Assembly: GCF_005217615.1 (NCBI RefSeq)
Contig: NZ_SZNK01000001.1
Span: 5,876,501 to 5,940,500 of the forward strand
Reading direction: 5' to 3'
From: Brevibacillus antibioticus
Lineage (GTDB): Bacteria; Bacillota; Bacilli; Brevibacillales; Brevibacillaceae
Length of the DNA: 64,000 nucleotides
Position numbers and translations under genes: made by a program. The notes beneath the pieces are model-generated. The model saw only the letters and a list, made by a program, of their open reading frames with translations. It was not told the origin of the DNA and searched no databases. Every line of letters starts with the position of its first letter. Position 1 is the first letter of the stretch. Shown here in pieces: positions 52,819-60,777 of this stretch.

Positions 52819-54003
52819 ATGTCACAGTCACGTTACACCTTTTGGGTGTTGATTTTGGCTGTCGGTATTGCGGGGGTAAGCCAAGGCTTGACGATCCCGA
52901 TGCTGACGGTTTTATTGGAAAAACAAGGTGTTTCATCTGTGATGAACGGACTCAACGCCGCTGCCTTGTATATTGGGATGGTCATGGTCAATCCATTTTT
53001 AGAAATCCCACTGCGGCGCATTGGATACCGATCCACGATATTATGGGGATTGCTGTTAGTGACGATCGCAACAGCGCTCATCCCGATGTTTAGTCATTTG
53101 GCGGTCTGGTTCGTATTACGCTTACTGATGGGTGTGGGCGATAGTGGTTTACATTACGCTAGCCAAATGTGGGTGACGAAGATTGCAGCTCCGGAGAATC
53201 GTGGACGTGATCTTTCCATTTACGGGCTGGCATATGGCGTGGGCTTTAGCGTTGGTCCATTAGGCTTAAGCGTGCTCCATTTGGGGATTTGGGTACCTTT
53301 TGGCGGCTTGCTCGTTCTGTATCTGATTGCCTTCTTATTATTATCACGGATCAAAAATGAATTCCCAGCACAGATCGAACAAACGGAAAAAAAGCAAAAC
53401 AAATACGCATTTGTTTTACGACTTGCCTGGCTGGCGCTGATTCCTTCATTTTTGTTCGGATTCATGGAGACGTCACTCAACGGTAGTTTCCCCGTTTATG
53501 CCTTGCGTACCGGCTTGTCCATTGAATGGGTTTCCTTGATTCTTCCGTCGTTTGTCGTGGGAAGTATTATCTTGCAGATGCCGCTGGGGGCATTGAGTGA
53601 CCGTATAGGACGTAAGCAGGTCATGCTCGTGTGTGCGCTTGTAGGGGGATTGGCTTTCTTCTTGTTCCCGTTTGCAGGTGAAAACATATGGCTGATGATG
53701 CTACTGTTGGCCATAGCGGGAGCGGCTGTCGGCTCGTTTTACTCGCTGGGCTTGGCTTTTTCGGCAGATATTTTACCAGCATCGATGGTTCCTACCGCAG
53801 GAATTATCGCCGGTGTCAATTTTGGTGTCGCCAGTATTTTGGCTCCGAATGTGAATGGCCTGCTGATGGACGTGTGGGAGCCGTGGACGATCTTTTGGCT
53901 GATGGGATCGCTGCTCGTTGTTTTTGCGGCAGCTTGCCTGTTTTTCAAGCAAAAGACTACCCAGGAACAGACGTATTCGATGCCGTTGCAAAAACAGGGG
54001 TAA
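52819..54003 (+). CDS. MFS transporter, 12 TM
   Basis: A 394-residue MFS permease starting at ATG 52819, ten bases behind GGAGGAG. It has twelve hydrophobic segments. The RLLMGVGDSGLHYASQMWV helix resembles drug or polyol exporters, and the MFS loop 8-9 motif is GALSDRIGRKQVM. The first Met at 52783 is less likely because it sits before the ribosome binding site. It follows bmrD by 28 bases and may be co-transcribed with the ABC pair, which suggests a shared efflux role. The substrate is unknown. Confidence 0.82.
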   Translation: MSQSRYTFWVLILAVGIAGVSQGLTIPMLTVLLEKQGVSSVMNGLNAAALYIGMVMVNPFLEIPLRRIGYRSTILWGLLLVTIATALIPMFSHLAVWFVLRLLMGVGDSGLHYASQMWVTKIAAPENRGRDLSIYGLAYGVGFSVGPLGLSVLHLGIWVPFGGLLVLYLIAFLLLSRIKNEFPAQIEQTEKKQNKYAFVLRLAWLALIPSFLFGFMETSLNGSFPVYALRTGLSIEWVSLILPSFVVGSIILQMPLGALSDRIGRKQVMLVCALVGGLAFFLFPFAGENIWLMMLLLAIAGAAVGSFYSLGLAFSADILPASMVPTAGIIAGVNFGVASILAPNVNGLLMDVWEPWTIFWLMGSLLVVFAAACLFFKQKTTQEQTYSMPLQKQG

Positions 54004-54016
54004 AAACAAGGATGGA

Positions 54017-54055
54017 AAAGCTTCGCCAAGTTTTTGGCGAGGCTTTTATTTTTTG
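54017..54055 (+). terminator. terminator of the efflux operon
   Basis: AAAGCTTCGCCA and TGGCGAGGCTTT pair around AGTTTT, then ATTTTTTG. Confidence 0.8.
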
Positions 54056-54135
54056 CCCAAAAAAGCATAAACGGGCATCAAGGAGGGAAGCGTATGAATA
54101 ATAAGTAGAACAGCATGATTGGAAGGGGTTACCCG

Positions 54136-54288
54136 ATGCTGACACCTTGCATTTTCAGAAGAGGCCTTGCCTGGATTTTATTTTTCGTGCTCAGTCTGGT
54201 AATCATTCCGTTTTTCTCAGATGACGGCCAGGCTCCGAAACCGTCTGCACCTGCACCTGCTACTACAAATTCAACTTCGCAGCCATAG
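54136..54288 (+). CDS. small single-pass membrane protein, 50 aa
   Basis: ATG 54136 lies seven bases behind GGAAGGGG. The 50 residues are a basic start (PCIFRRGLA), one membrane helix (WILFFVLSLVIIPFF) and a Pro/Ala/Thr-rich outer tail (APKPSAPAPATTNSTSQP). A terminator follows at 54329. The size, topology and ribosome binding site support a real gene. No family is recognised. An in-frame ATG seven codons earlier lacks a good binding site. Confidence 0.55.
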   Translation: MLTPCIFRRGLAWILFFVLSLVIIPFFSDDGQAPKPSAPAPATTNSTSQP

Positions 54289-54328
54289 CAATTGACAAAG
54301 AGGCTACAAAAAAGACCGTTGATCTGAG

Positions 54329-54376
54329 AAAGGTACAGTCACTCACAAAAGATGAGGAGACTGTACCTTTTTCTTT
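54329..54376 (+). terminator. terminator after the small membrane protein
   Basis: AAAGGTACAGTC and GACTGTACCTTT form a long stem around about 18 bases, followed by TTCTTTAC. Confidence 0.75.
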
Positions 54377-54470
54377 ACAAAAAATGCGATTGAACTTATT
54401 TGTTATTTGGTATTCGATAAGCCTTTTTTCAAAAACTCCTATAGATTGAAGAGCATGCAGGTGCACATAT

Positions 54471-54749
54471 TTACGAATTTTCACATACGCCTATGATCTC
54501 TTTAGGTATTGACTCAAAAACCAACACTTCTGGTTTTAGATAAGGTTTTTTTAACAAGTACTCTTCAAGTGTCATCATACTATTCCAATACAATTTGATC
54601 CAATGCTCAAGAGATTCACCAGTATCAAAATCCAACGCATCTTCAAAGGTGAATTTATTATCTTCATAGAATGATTGGTCATATATTCATTGTAATATTC
54701 CCATCAAAAACTAAAATTTTATCTTGGATATGATTTTTAGATGGAACAT
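54471..54749 (-). pseudogene. low-GC gene of unknown family, broken by a two-base frameshift
   Basis: Read on the minus strand from ATG 54749 the frame gives FHLKNHIQDKILVFDGNIT and then stops after ATGAATATATGA. In the next frame the protein continues as YDQSFYEDNKFTFEDALDFD, GESLEHWIKLYWNSMMTLEE and KPEVLVFESIPKEIIGV to a stop at 54473-54471. Restoring AT to the ATAT run joins both parts into about 92 residues. The text is acidic with aromatic residues and is clearly AT-rich against its surroundings, as in acquired small immunity-type proteins, but no family is named. No promoter or ribosome binding site is seen; a terminator stem sits at its start. Confidence 0.6.
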
Positions 54750-54751
54750 AC

Positions 54752-54797
54752 AAAAGACGACCCTATCCCCAAAAATTTGAGGACAGGGTCGTCTTTT
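54752..54797. terminator. terminator of the CAP-domain gene
   Basis: AAAAGACGACCCT and AGGGTCGTCTTTT form a perfect 13-pair stem. On the minus strand it ends in a T-run and terminates the gene at 54816. Confidence 0.85.
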
Positions 54798-54815
54798 GAA
54801 TCAGTTCCGCGAAAC

Positions 54816-55826
54816 TTAGCGAGTAACAAAATTTTGCGTGAAATACGGGCGGCCATCTTTCATAACGATACCGACACCGAGTTGCTTGAATTTTGGATTG
54901 AGCAAGTTTTGACGATGGCCTGCGGAGTTCATCCAGCTTATGTGGGCTTCGACCCCGTCTAGCTGTCCGTAGGCAATATTTTCACCAGCTGAGCTGTAGC
55001 GAATGCCAGCTTTCTTCAAACGGTCAAACGGACTTCCCGTAGATGGGGAGGTATGGTTGAAAAAGTTATGCTGGCCCATGTCTTGGCTGTGTGCTCTGGC
55101 CACTACTGCTACTTGTTCATCCCAAGTGATAACGGGCAGTTTGGCACGCTGTCTCGCCACGTTGAGCAAGTCCAAATTTTGTTTCTCGTATGCGAGCGCT
55201 GCTTGCTTTATTTGTGCGTCTGTCAGTTTTGGCAGTTCCGGTAATTTCGTATAGGAAATGGGATACATCAAGCCAATCGCAATGGTGGCAAAATGCTCAG
55301 GAGTAGAGATGCGTACTCCTGCGACCTTATTTCCACCCAGCTGATCGATGGAGAAGGTGATCACTTGATTGTTTTGGATATAGGTCGGATGAGTAAGGGT
55401 ATTCTTTTGGATACGCAGACTCGGCATGATCGTCAGCGTGTCTTGCGGTGCACCCCAGCTATTTTGTAGGTCTTTTGTAGTAGATCCAATCGTGATGCCA
55501 TTCAGATTCAGCTTGGCTCCATTGCTAAACAACGTCACGACTTTGCCGTTTTGCATGCCGACTTGAAGGTAGTTGTTCAAATCTTGATTGTAAATCCACC
55601 ATTCCACACCCGTATGACTAGGATCAATGCGGGCAGGCTTGCCTAATGCTTGTTCTACCTGTGCTGGGCTCATTCCTAGTTGAAGGTTATAGACGTTATT
55701 CGTTTTAACAGCTACTGCTTGAGGGGCAGCAGATGCAACTGAAATAGGAAGGACAGGGGCAAAGTGGCCGAGCAGAGCCAGCGAAAGGCTCAGGGCGAGG
55801 ATGCTGGTTATTTTCTGTTTACGCAT
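54816..55826 (-). CDS. secreted CAP/SCP-domain protein with CAP-associated N-terminal domain
   Basis: ATG 55826 has GAGGAGG eight bases upstream, and the signal peptide (ITSILALSLSLALLGHF) ends near SVASAAPQA. An N-terminal CAP-associated domain follows (LQLGMSPAQVEQALGKP, with a second GITIGSTTKDLQNSWGAPQ). The C-terminal CAP domain has LDLLNVARQRAKLPVITWDE, ARAHSQDMGQHNFFNHTSP, SSAGENIAYG and MNSAGHRQNLLNPKFKQLGV. These are the His/Glu pocket motifs of YkwD-like proteins. It is secreted, about 336 residues long, with unknown activity. It is a single gene. Confidence 0.88.
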   Translation of the reverse strand: MRKQKITSILALSLSLALLGHFAPVLPISVASAAPQAVAVKTNNVYNLQLGMSPAQVEQALGKPARIDPSHTGVEWWIYNQDLNNYLQVGMQNGKVVTLFSNGAKLNLNGITIGSTTKDLQNSWGAPQDTLTIMPSLRIQKNTLTHPTYIQNNQVITFSIDQLGGNKVAGVRISTPEHFATIAIGLMYPISYTKLPELPKLTDAQIKQAALAYEKQNLDLLNVARQRAKLPVITWDEQVAVVARAHSQDMGQHNFFNHTSPSTGSPFDRLKKAGIRYSSAGENIAYGQLDGVEAHISWMNSAGHRQNLLNPKFKQLGVGIVMKDGRPYFTQNFVTR

Positions 55827-55913
55827 GTATCTTCCTCCTCGGTTGGGATAGGATCTGCCTTGTTGGTAATGGTATCGGCAGGAAGCTCCTACAAAAATAG
55901 GGACCAAGGATGC

Positions 55914-55945
55914 AAAAATAAAACCCCCGCTATAGAGCGGAGGTT
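55914..55945 (-). terminator. terminator of sppA-RDD operon
   Basis: On the minus strand AACCTCCGCT and AGCGGGGGTT pair around CTAT, then TTATTTTT. The stem starts within the stop codon of the RDD gene. Confidence 0.75.
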
Positions 55946-56435
55946 ATGGTCGACGATCCCGGACGACGTATGTTTTGGCGATCAGATCATGCCAGCCTTG
56001 CTTACGTGGGTGCCATGCAACCCATAGATAGCCCAGTCCGAATACAAGTGAAGCGATGAATTTGCCAATGACTTCGCGTAATAATACTTGTCCGCCGGAT
56101 AGATTGCCTCGCGCCTGTCTGGCACTGATGACACGGATGCCTGTGATCAGTTTTCCCAAGGTTTGTCCGGTCCACCAGGTCAGCAAGATCATATAGAGGA
56201 GATCAAATAACACCTCAACCAAATCGATGAAGTGAAAAGAGGCGTAAGGAACGGAAAAAACACGCCGTAACGGATTGAAAACGAGGTAGCTAATCCCGAT
56301 CAAGAACATCGAATCAAGGAGCGAGGCTACGACACGAATCCAGAAGCCTGCATACGAATGCTGTGGATGGGCTTCATGATAGGGCTCATGGGATACAGGC
56401 TCATGTGCTTTTTCATCGTGGGGAAGCTGGTTCAT
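55944..56435 (-). CDS. RDD-family membrane protein (YteJ-like)
   Basis: A 163-residue membrane protein with a His/Glu-rich N-terminal tail and the RDD start YAGFWIRVVASLLDSMFLIG. Further helices include VEVLFDLLYMILLTWWTG and FGLGYLWVAWHPRKQGWHDL, with the usual motif GQTLGKLITGIRV between. It follows sppA by 29 bases; in B. subtilis the same pair (sppA-yteJ) serves lantibiotic and stress resistance, with the RDD protein controlling the peptidase. That role is taken over by homology. Confidence 0.88.
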   Translation of the reverse strand: MNQLPHDEKAHEPVSHEPYHEAHPQHSYAGFWIRVVASLLDSMFLIGISYLVFNPLRRVFSVPYASFHFIDLVEVLFDLLYMILLTWWTGQTLGKLITGIRVISARQARGNLSGGQVLLREVIGKFIASLVFGLGYLWVAWHPRKQGWHDLIAKTYVVRDRRP

Positions 56436-56464
56436 GAGAAGCCACTCCTTTCCTTTTTAACAGG

Positions 56465-57430
56465 CTAAGGCATGAACTGATACAGGAGGCGAGGTGAGCT
56501 TTGGCGGTCCCATATTCGATTGAGACCAAGTGGATCAGGATTCGACCAGTACTGTTTCATGCTAAATAACAGCTTGCTGATGGAGAGCTGGTCTGCATAG
56601 CGGATGACCATGGCTTCTTTTTCTCCAGACAAAGAGTGCGCGTAGCGTGTTGCTTCCTCTAAATCACCGAATTCATCGATGAGCCCCAGACGTTTTGCTT
56701 GCTCACCGGAATAGACACGGCCGTCAGCGATTTCCAGCACGCGTTGACGGGAGAGGTTGCGGCCCTTGACGATGACGTCGACAAAATGGTTGTAGCTTTC
56801 GTTGACGAGTGTTTGGAAAATGTGCTGTTCTGGGTCCGTCAGTGGCCGGGACGGACTACCGATGTCTTTGAAGCGTCCGCTCTTGATCGCGTATTGATGC
56901 ACACCCAGCTTGTTCGCAGCTTCACTATAGTTAAACAGATTGAAAATCACACCGAGACTGCCGGTTAGTGTGTTGGGATTGGCAAAAATCGCATCGCCTG
57001 TTGTGGCCAAGTAATAGCCGCCAGAGGCTGCTGTGGAACCCATGCTGACGACAATGGGAAGATTGCGCACCTGCTTGAGCCGTAGCAAGCGTCTGTGTAA
57101 TTCATCGGTAGCGACGACCTCTCCCCCTGGACTATCAATGCGAAGGACCACGGCTTTCACTAGTTCATCCTCTTCAATTCGGCGTAGTTGTTCCGTTAAT
57201 AGCTCCGTCATCGAAGGTAGCCCAGCGCTATTCTGTTGCCCCGAAATAACGCCGTTTACAAACAGCTGCACAATTTTGCTGTTGCCATAGCCCGACACCA
57301 CATTTTCTTCCCAAGCGAACCCAGGATGGTCGACGAGATCTGTATAAGTCCCGTAAATACCTTCCACCAAAAGCCCTAATAGAAAAACGGCCAGTACGAT
57401 TACTAGAGCGATCCATTTTTTTCGATGCAT
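56465..57430 (-). CDS. sppA: signal peptide peptidase SppA
   Basis: A membrane-anchored serine protease of 321 residues of the short Bacillus type. The N-terminal helix is KKWIALVIVLAVFLLGLLV. The nucleophile Ser is in SMGSTAASGGYYLAT and the Lys in YAIKSGRFKDIGSP, the Ser-Lys dyad of the family. VLRIDSPGGEVVATDEL is the preceding conserved strand. It degrades cleaved signal peptides. ATG 57430 is five bases behind GAGGTGG. It is co-transcribed with the RDD gene. Confidence 0.93.
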   Translation of the reverse strand: MHRKKWIALVIVLAVFLLGLLVEGIYGTYTDLVDHPGFAWEENVVSGYGNSKIVQLFVNGVISGQQNSAGLPSMTELLTEQLRRIEEDELVKAVVLRIDSPGGEVVATDELHRRLLRLKQVRNLPIVVSMGSTAASGGYYLATTGDAIFANPNTLTGSLGVIFNLFNYSEAANKLGVHQYAIKSGRFKDIGSPSRPLTDPEQHIFQTLVNESYNHFVDVIVKGRNLSRQRVLEIADGRVYSGEQAKRLGLIDEFGDLEEATRYAHSLSGEKEAMVIRYADQLSISKLLFSMKQYWSNPDPLGLNRIWDRQSSPRLLYQFMP

Positions 57431-57615
57431 GAAAACCACCTCACACTTAGCATGAGCCGTCAAGGGCAGAGTTACGCATGGGGCGAGTGCTGGAAAAAAT
57501 GGGATGGAGTCGATTGTCTATGGAGAGAATTTGTGTAATTTTTAGATTATTGCGTTAAAATAGAGATGCAAGAACCACAAACGAGCTTGTTTTATCGCAA
57601 TAGGGGGGCAGACAA

Positions 57616-58344
57616 ATGATTATACAGGTGTCGAATTTGACGAAGAACTACGGCGATCTGAAAGTGTTGAAGGGCATTACGACTCAGGTAGCAGAAAAGG
57701 AAGTAGTCTGTGTCATTGGTCCGTCAGGCTCGGGCAAGAGCACGTTTTTACGTTGCTTGAATCAGCTAGAGGAAATGAGCAGTGGAAAGATTGTCATCAA
57801 CGGACATGATTTGTCAGACCCCAAGACCGATATGAATAAAGTTAGAGAAGAGGTCGGGATGGTCTTTCAGCGCTTTAATCTTTTTCCGCATAAAACGGTG
57901 CTGGAAAACGTCATGCTCGCCCCTGTAAAAGTAAAGAAGATGTCTCAGGAAGAAGCTCGCAAGCAAGGCTTGGCTCTCTTGCAGAAGGTAGGACTCCAGG
58001 ACAAGGCCGATGTGTATCCCGAGCGGCTGTCTGGCGGACAGATGCAACGAGTGGCAATCGCAAGGGCGCTTGCCATGAATCCAAAGGTTATGCTGTTTGA
58101 TGAGCCGACATCCGCCCTGGACCCGGAGCTGGTAGGAGAGGTGCTTGCCGTCATCAAAAATTTAGCCAAAGAAGGCATGACAATGGTGATCGTGACACAC
58201 GAAATGAATTTTGCCAAGGAAGTGGGCGACCGAATCATTTTTATGGATCAAGGTATCATCATGGCAGAAGGTCATCCGAGTGAGGTTTTTGGCAATACCG
58301 TTAACGATCGCTTGCGTTCGTTCTTGGGCAAGGTATTGGCATAA
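57616..58344 (+). CDS. polar amino acid ABC transporter ATP-binding protein (GlnQ type), solitary
   Basis: The 242-residue ATPase has all motifs: Walker [19 protein letters not shown]-loop [12 protein letters not shown], signature [16 protein letters not shown], Walker [16 protein letters not shown] and the H-loop [11 protein letters not shown]. The sequence is very close to the glutamine/cystine uptake group (GlnQ/TcyN). The gene stands alone; no binding protein or permease is nearby, so it must serve a transporter encoded elsewhere. ATG 57616 has AGGGGGG upstream. Confidence 0.9.
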   Translation: MIIQVSNLTKNYGDLKVLKGITTQVAEKEVVCVIGPSGSGKSTFLRCLNQLEEMSSGKIVINGHDLSDPKTDMNKVREEVGMVFQRFNLFPHKTVLENVMLAPVKVKKMSQEEARKQGLALLQKVGLQDKADVYPERLSGGQMQRVAIARALAMNPKVMLFDEPTSALDPELVGEVLAVIKNLAKEGMTMVIVTHEMNFAKEVGDRIIFMDQGIIMAEGHPSEVFGNTVNDRLRSFLGKVLA

Positions 58345-58351
58345 AAAAGAA

Positions 58352-58409
58352 GGGCACCAGTTGCTTCGTTTCGTATCATGAAAAACGAGCACTGGTGCCG
58401 TATTATTTT
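58352..58409. terminator. bidirectional terminator between glnQ-like and deacetylase genes
   Basis: GGCACCAGT and ACTGGTGCC pair with extra GCTTCGTTT/AAACGAGC pairing inside, flanked by an A-run left and TATTATTTT right. Confidence 0.7.
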
Positions 58410-59104
58410 GCTGCATCCAACAATTGGCTGACCGTGACAAACCGATAACCTTGCGAACGCAAATCCGTGATGAGCTCCCGCAGTGCAGCGACTGTTTGCC
58501 GTTGGTTTAAGCCCCCATCATGAAACAGGATGATATCCCCGGAGGAGACATTACTCTTGACGCTTTTGGCAATGACGTTAGCTGTGCGTGCCAAAGACCA
58601 ATCACGAGGATCAATCGACCAGTGAATGATGTCGTAGCCACTGGTTTGAACCGCATTCATGACGTCATGTGTCAGGATACCGTAGGGTGGACGGTAGTAC
58701 TGCGCCAAAATGCCAGTCGTCTTCAAAATGGAGCGCTCTGCATGCTTGATGTCTTCGTACACTTCATGCTCGGTCAGCTTGTTCAGATCAAAATGGTGGT
58801 AGCCGTGGTTGCCGATTTCATGCCCAGCCTTGTAAATCCACTGCAAAACTTTTGGATGCTTGTCCACTTGGGAGCCAAGGACAAAAAACGTAGCGCGAAC
58901 ATTGTACTGATGAAGCACCTCAAGAATTTTGGGCGTGTAAATAGCATCTGGCCCATCATCAAAAGTGAGGGCGACGACCTTTTTCACTGTGTCGATTCTG
59001 TGGATCGGCTCATACGAAGGCAGTGTTTGCTGGGCAAAAGCAGGTAGGGTGCCGTAGCCAAGAAGGCAGGCGAGTAGCAAGGCGTACCGTATGCATTTGT
59101 GCAT
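58403..59104 (-). CDS. secreted polysaccharide deacetylase (NodB/PdaB-like)
   Basis: The signal peptide CIRYALLLACLLGYGTLPAFA leads to a 205-residue NodB domain. It has motif 1 TFDDGPDAIYT, motif 2 GHEIGNHGYHHFDL with metal His residues, motif 3 YYRPPYGILT and the final DIILFHDGG. It removes N-acetyl groups from wall or spore glycans; PdaB or YlxY types are similar in size. ATG 59104 is nine bases behind AAGGAGG. It is a single gene, convergent with the GlnQ-like gene. Confidence 0.88.
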   Translation of the reverse strand: MHKCIRYALLLACLLGYGTLPAFAQQTLPSYEPIHRIDTVKKVVALTFDDGPDAIYTPKILEVLHQYNVRATFFVLGSQVDKHPKVLQWIYKAGHEIGNHGYHHFDLNKLTEHEVYEDIKHAERSILKTTGILAQYYRPPYGILTHDVMNAVQTSGYDIIHWSIDPRDWSLARTANVIAKSVKSNVSSGDIILFHDGGLNQRQTVAALRELITDLRSQGYRFVTVSQLLDAAK

Positions 59105-59245
59105 AAACAATCGCCTCCTTCTTCTGGGATGTGATTAGGTTCACCTCCTGCTAGGCAAAACATGCTACCAAAAGAAAACAGCGGTCAGAGTAGGTGGCGG
59201 TTATGTTAAAATGGAAGAACCGTACATAGGAGAGGAGAGAGTTTG

Positions 59246-60058
59246 GTGGAACTCCGCGGTATGTTGCAAGGACTAACACACGAGTACCATGGAGGGGACA
59301 AGCCGGTAGACTACTATTTGAATATCGGCGGGTATCGCCTTCCGCTTAATGAATGGCTGGGCAGTGAATTGACGATTTCGTTTTTAGGCGAAAAAAATTG
59401 TATTGCCTGCGGCCGGAAAACAAATAAGACGTTTAACAGCGGGTATTGCTATCCCTGTTTTACCAAACTGCCGGAAAATGACTTGTGCATCGTCAAGCCG
59501 CATGAATGTCATTTTGACTTGGGGACCTGCCGGGACGAGAGCTTTGGCGAGAAATATTGCATGATCCCTCATTTTGTCTACCTGGCAGTGTCGAGTGATA
59601 TAAAGGTAGGATTGACTCGCAAGCATAATGAATTGAGACGCTGGGTGGATCAAGGCGCGATTCGAGCGATTCCGATAGCAGAGCTTCCCACTCGTCGGAT
59701 GGCTGGGGAGCTTGAATTCCACTTGAGTCAGTTTTTGCCGGACAAGACCAACTGGCGCAAAATGCTCAAGGGAGATGTGAAGGAAATCGACTTGCTCGCC
59801 ATGCGCGATGAAGTGTACGGTCATTTTCCTGAACAGTTTAAAGCATTCCAATATCGCGAGGACGAATGGGTAGATATTGCCTATCCGATCTTGGAGTCAC
59901 TGGATAAAATTAATTCCAAGACGCTCGATAAAGAAGAACAACTCGGCGGGCGATTGATCGGTGTGAAAGCACAGTATTTGATTTTTGAAAATGGTGTATT
60001 CCAGACGAGAAAGCACGCTGGCTACCAAGTCGAGATCAAAGCAAAACCGTCTGCATAA
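59246..60058 (+). CDS. DUF2797 zinc-ribbon protein
   Basis: A 270-residue protein with an N-terminal strand region (GMLQGLTHEYHGGDKPVDYY) and a zinc ribbon of two CxxC pairs (CIAC and CYPC, about residues 52-70). Further Cys and His follow (KPHECHFDLGTCRDES). The C-terminal part has VKVGLTRKHNELRRWVDQGA, resembling GIY-YIG-like text, and ends in GGRLIGVKAQYLIFENG. This is the DUF2797 family, of unknown function and possibly nucleic acid binding. GTG 59246 fits the GGAG eight bases upstream; TTG 59243 is possible. Confidence 0.75.
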   Translation: MELRGMLQGLTHEYHGGDKPVDYYLNIGGYRLPLNEWLGSELTISFLGEKNCIACGRKTNKTFNSGYCYPCFTKLPENDLCIVKPHECHFDLGTCRDESFGEKYCMIPHFVYLAVSSDIKVGLTRKHNELRRWVDQGAIRAIPIAELPTRRMAGELEFHLSQFLPDKTNWRKMLKGDVKEIDLLAMRDEVYGHFPEQFKAFQYREDEWVDIAYPILESLDKINSKTLDKEEQLGGRLIGVKAQYLIFENGVFQTRKHAGYQVEIKAKPSA

Positions 60059-60104
60059 TGACGTGCAAACTCCTCACACTAGGACATGTGAAGGAGGATG
60101 GCAG

Positions 60105-60278
60105 ATGGATGAGCACATTGAATATACCATGCCTTTAACCGGGACACTGGCTGAGGCCGTGGAAGACCAGAATGCCGAGCAACTAGGGGTGCCCTTCTCG
60201 CCGCTTTCGCAAATGTGGCAGGTAAATCCTGACCCGACGAATGAGAGAGATTATGCAAAGAGAGAGCGCAACGAATAA
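60105..60278 (+). CDS. small acidic protein, 57 aa
   Basis: ATG 60105 follows AAGGAGG by seven bases. The 57 residues are acidic and hydrophilic (DEHIEYTMPLTGTLAEAVED, VNPDPTNERDYAKRERNE) with no membrane helix. A terminator lies just downstream, so this is an independent short gene. No family is recognised. Similar short acidic proteins are common in spore formers. Confidence 0.55.
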   Translation: MDEHIEYTMPLTGTLAEAVEDQNAEQLGVPFSPLSQMWQVNPDPTNERDYAKRERNE

Positions 60279-60306
60279 CAGATTCCACATGAGAAGAAAA
60301 CGTATG

Positions 60307-60344
60307 ACGACAGCCAGAAGAGAGGGACGGCTGTCGTTTTTGTT
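60307..60344 (+). terminator. terminator of the 60105 gene
   Basis: ACGACAGCC and GGCTGTCGT pair around about 13 bases, then TTTTTGTTTG. Confidence 0.8.
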
Positions 60345-60411
60345 TGCTACACGTTTACCAATTCTTATACAATAAATACATGAACAGAAACAAAAAAGCG
60401 AGGAATTGAAT

Positions 60412-60777
60412 ATGACGATGAAAGCCTACCTATACAACAAATGTGATACATGCCGCAAAGCGAAAAAATGGCTTACCGATCAAAATATTGGCTTCGAAGA
60501 AATTCCGATTGTAGATGCACCGCCGTCTAAAGAAGAGCTACACCAAATTTGGCAGACAAGCGGCCTCGATTTGCGCAAGTTTTTCAATGTGAGTGGTGTC
60601 CATTACCGCGAGCTGGGCTTGAAGGACAAGCTTCCTACGATGTCAGAGGATGAAATGCTTGAGCTGTTGGCTTCTAATGGCAAGCTGATCAAACGGCCTC
60701 TACTCGCAAACGATCGTACCGTAACCCTTGGTTTCAAAGAAGAAGAACTCGAGAAGGCTTGGGGAGGGAAGGCATGA
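60412..60777 (+). CDS. Spx/ArsC-family thioredoxin-fold protein (YusI-like)
   Basis: A 121-residue ArsC-fold protein with a CxxC redox switch at Cys11 and Cys14 (YLYNKCDTCRKAKKW). The fold continues with DLRKFFNVSGVHYRELGLKD and IKRPLLANDRTVTLGFKEE. It lacks the long C-terminal region of global Spx regulators and matches the YusI type. In B. subtilis yusI sits between fadNAE and gcvH; here it also lies near gcvH, which supports the link. Function is unknown, possibly redox-related. The next gene starts within its stop. Confidence 0.82.
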   Translation: MTMKAYLYNKCDTCRKAKKWLTDQNIGFEEIPIVDAPPSKEELHQIWQTSGLDLRKFFNVSGVHYRELGLKDKLPTMSEDEMLELLASNGKLIKRPLLANDRTVTLGFKEEELEKAWGGKA

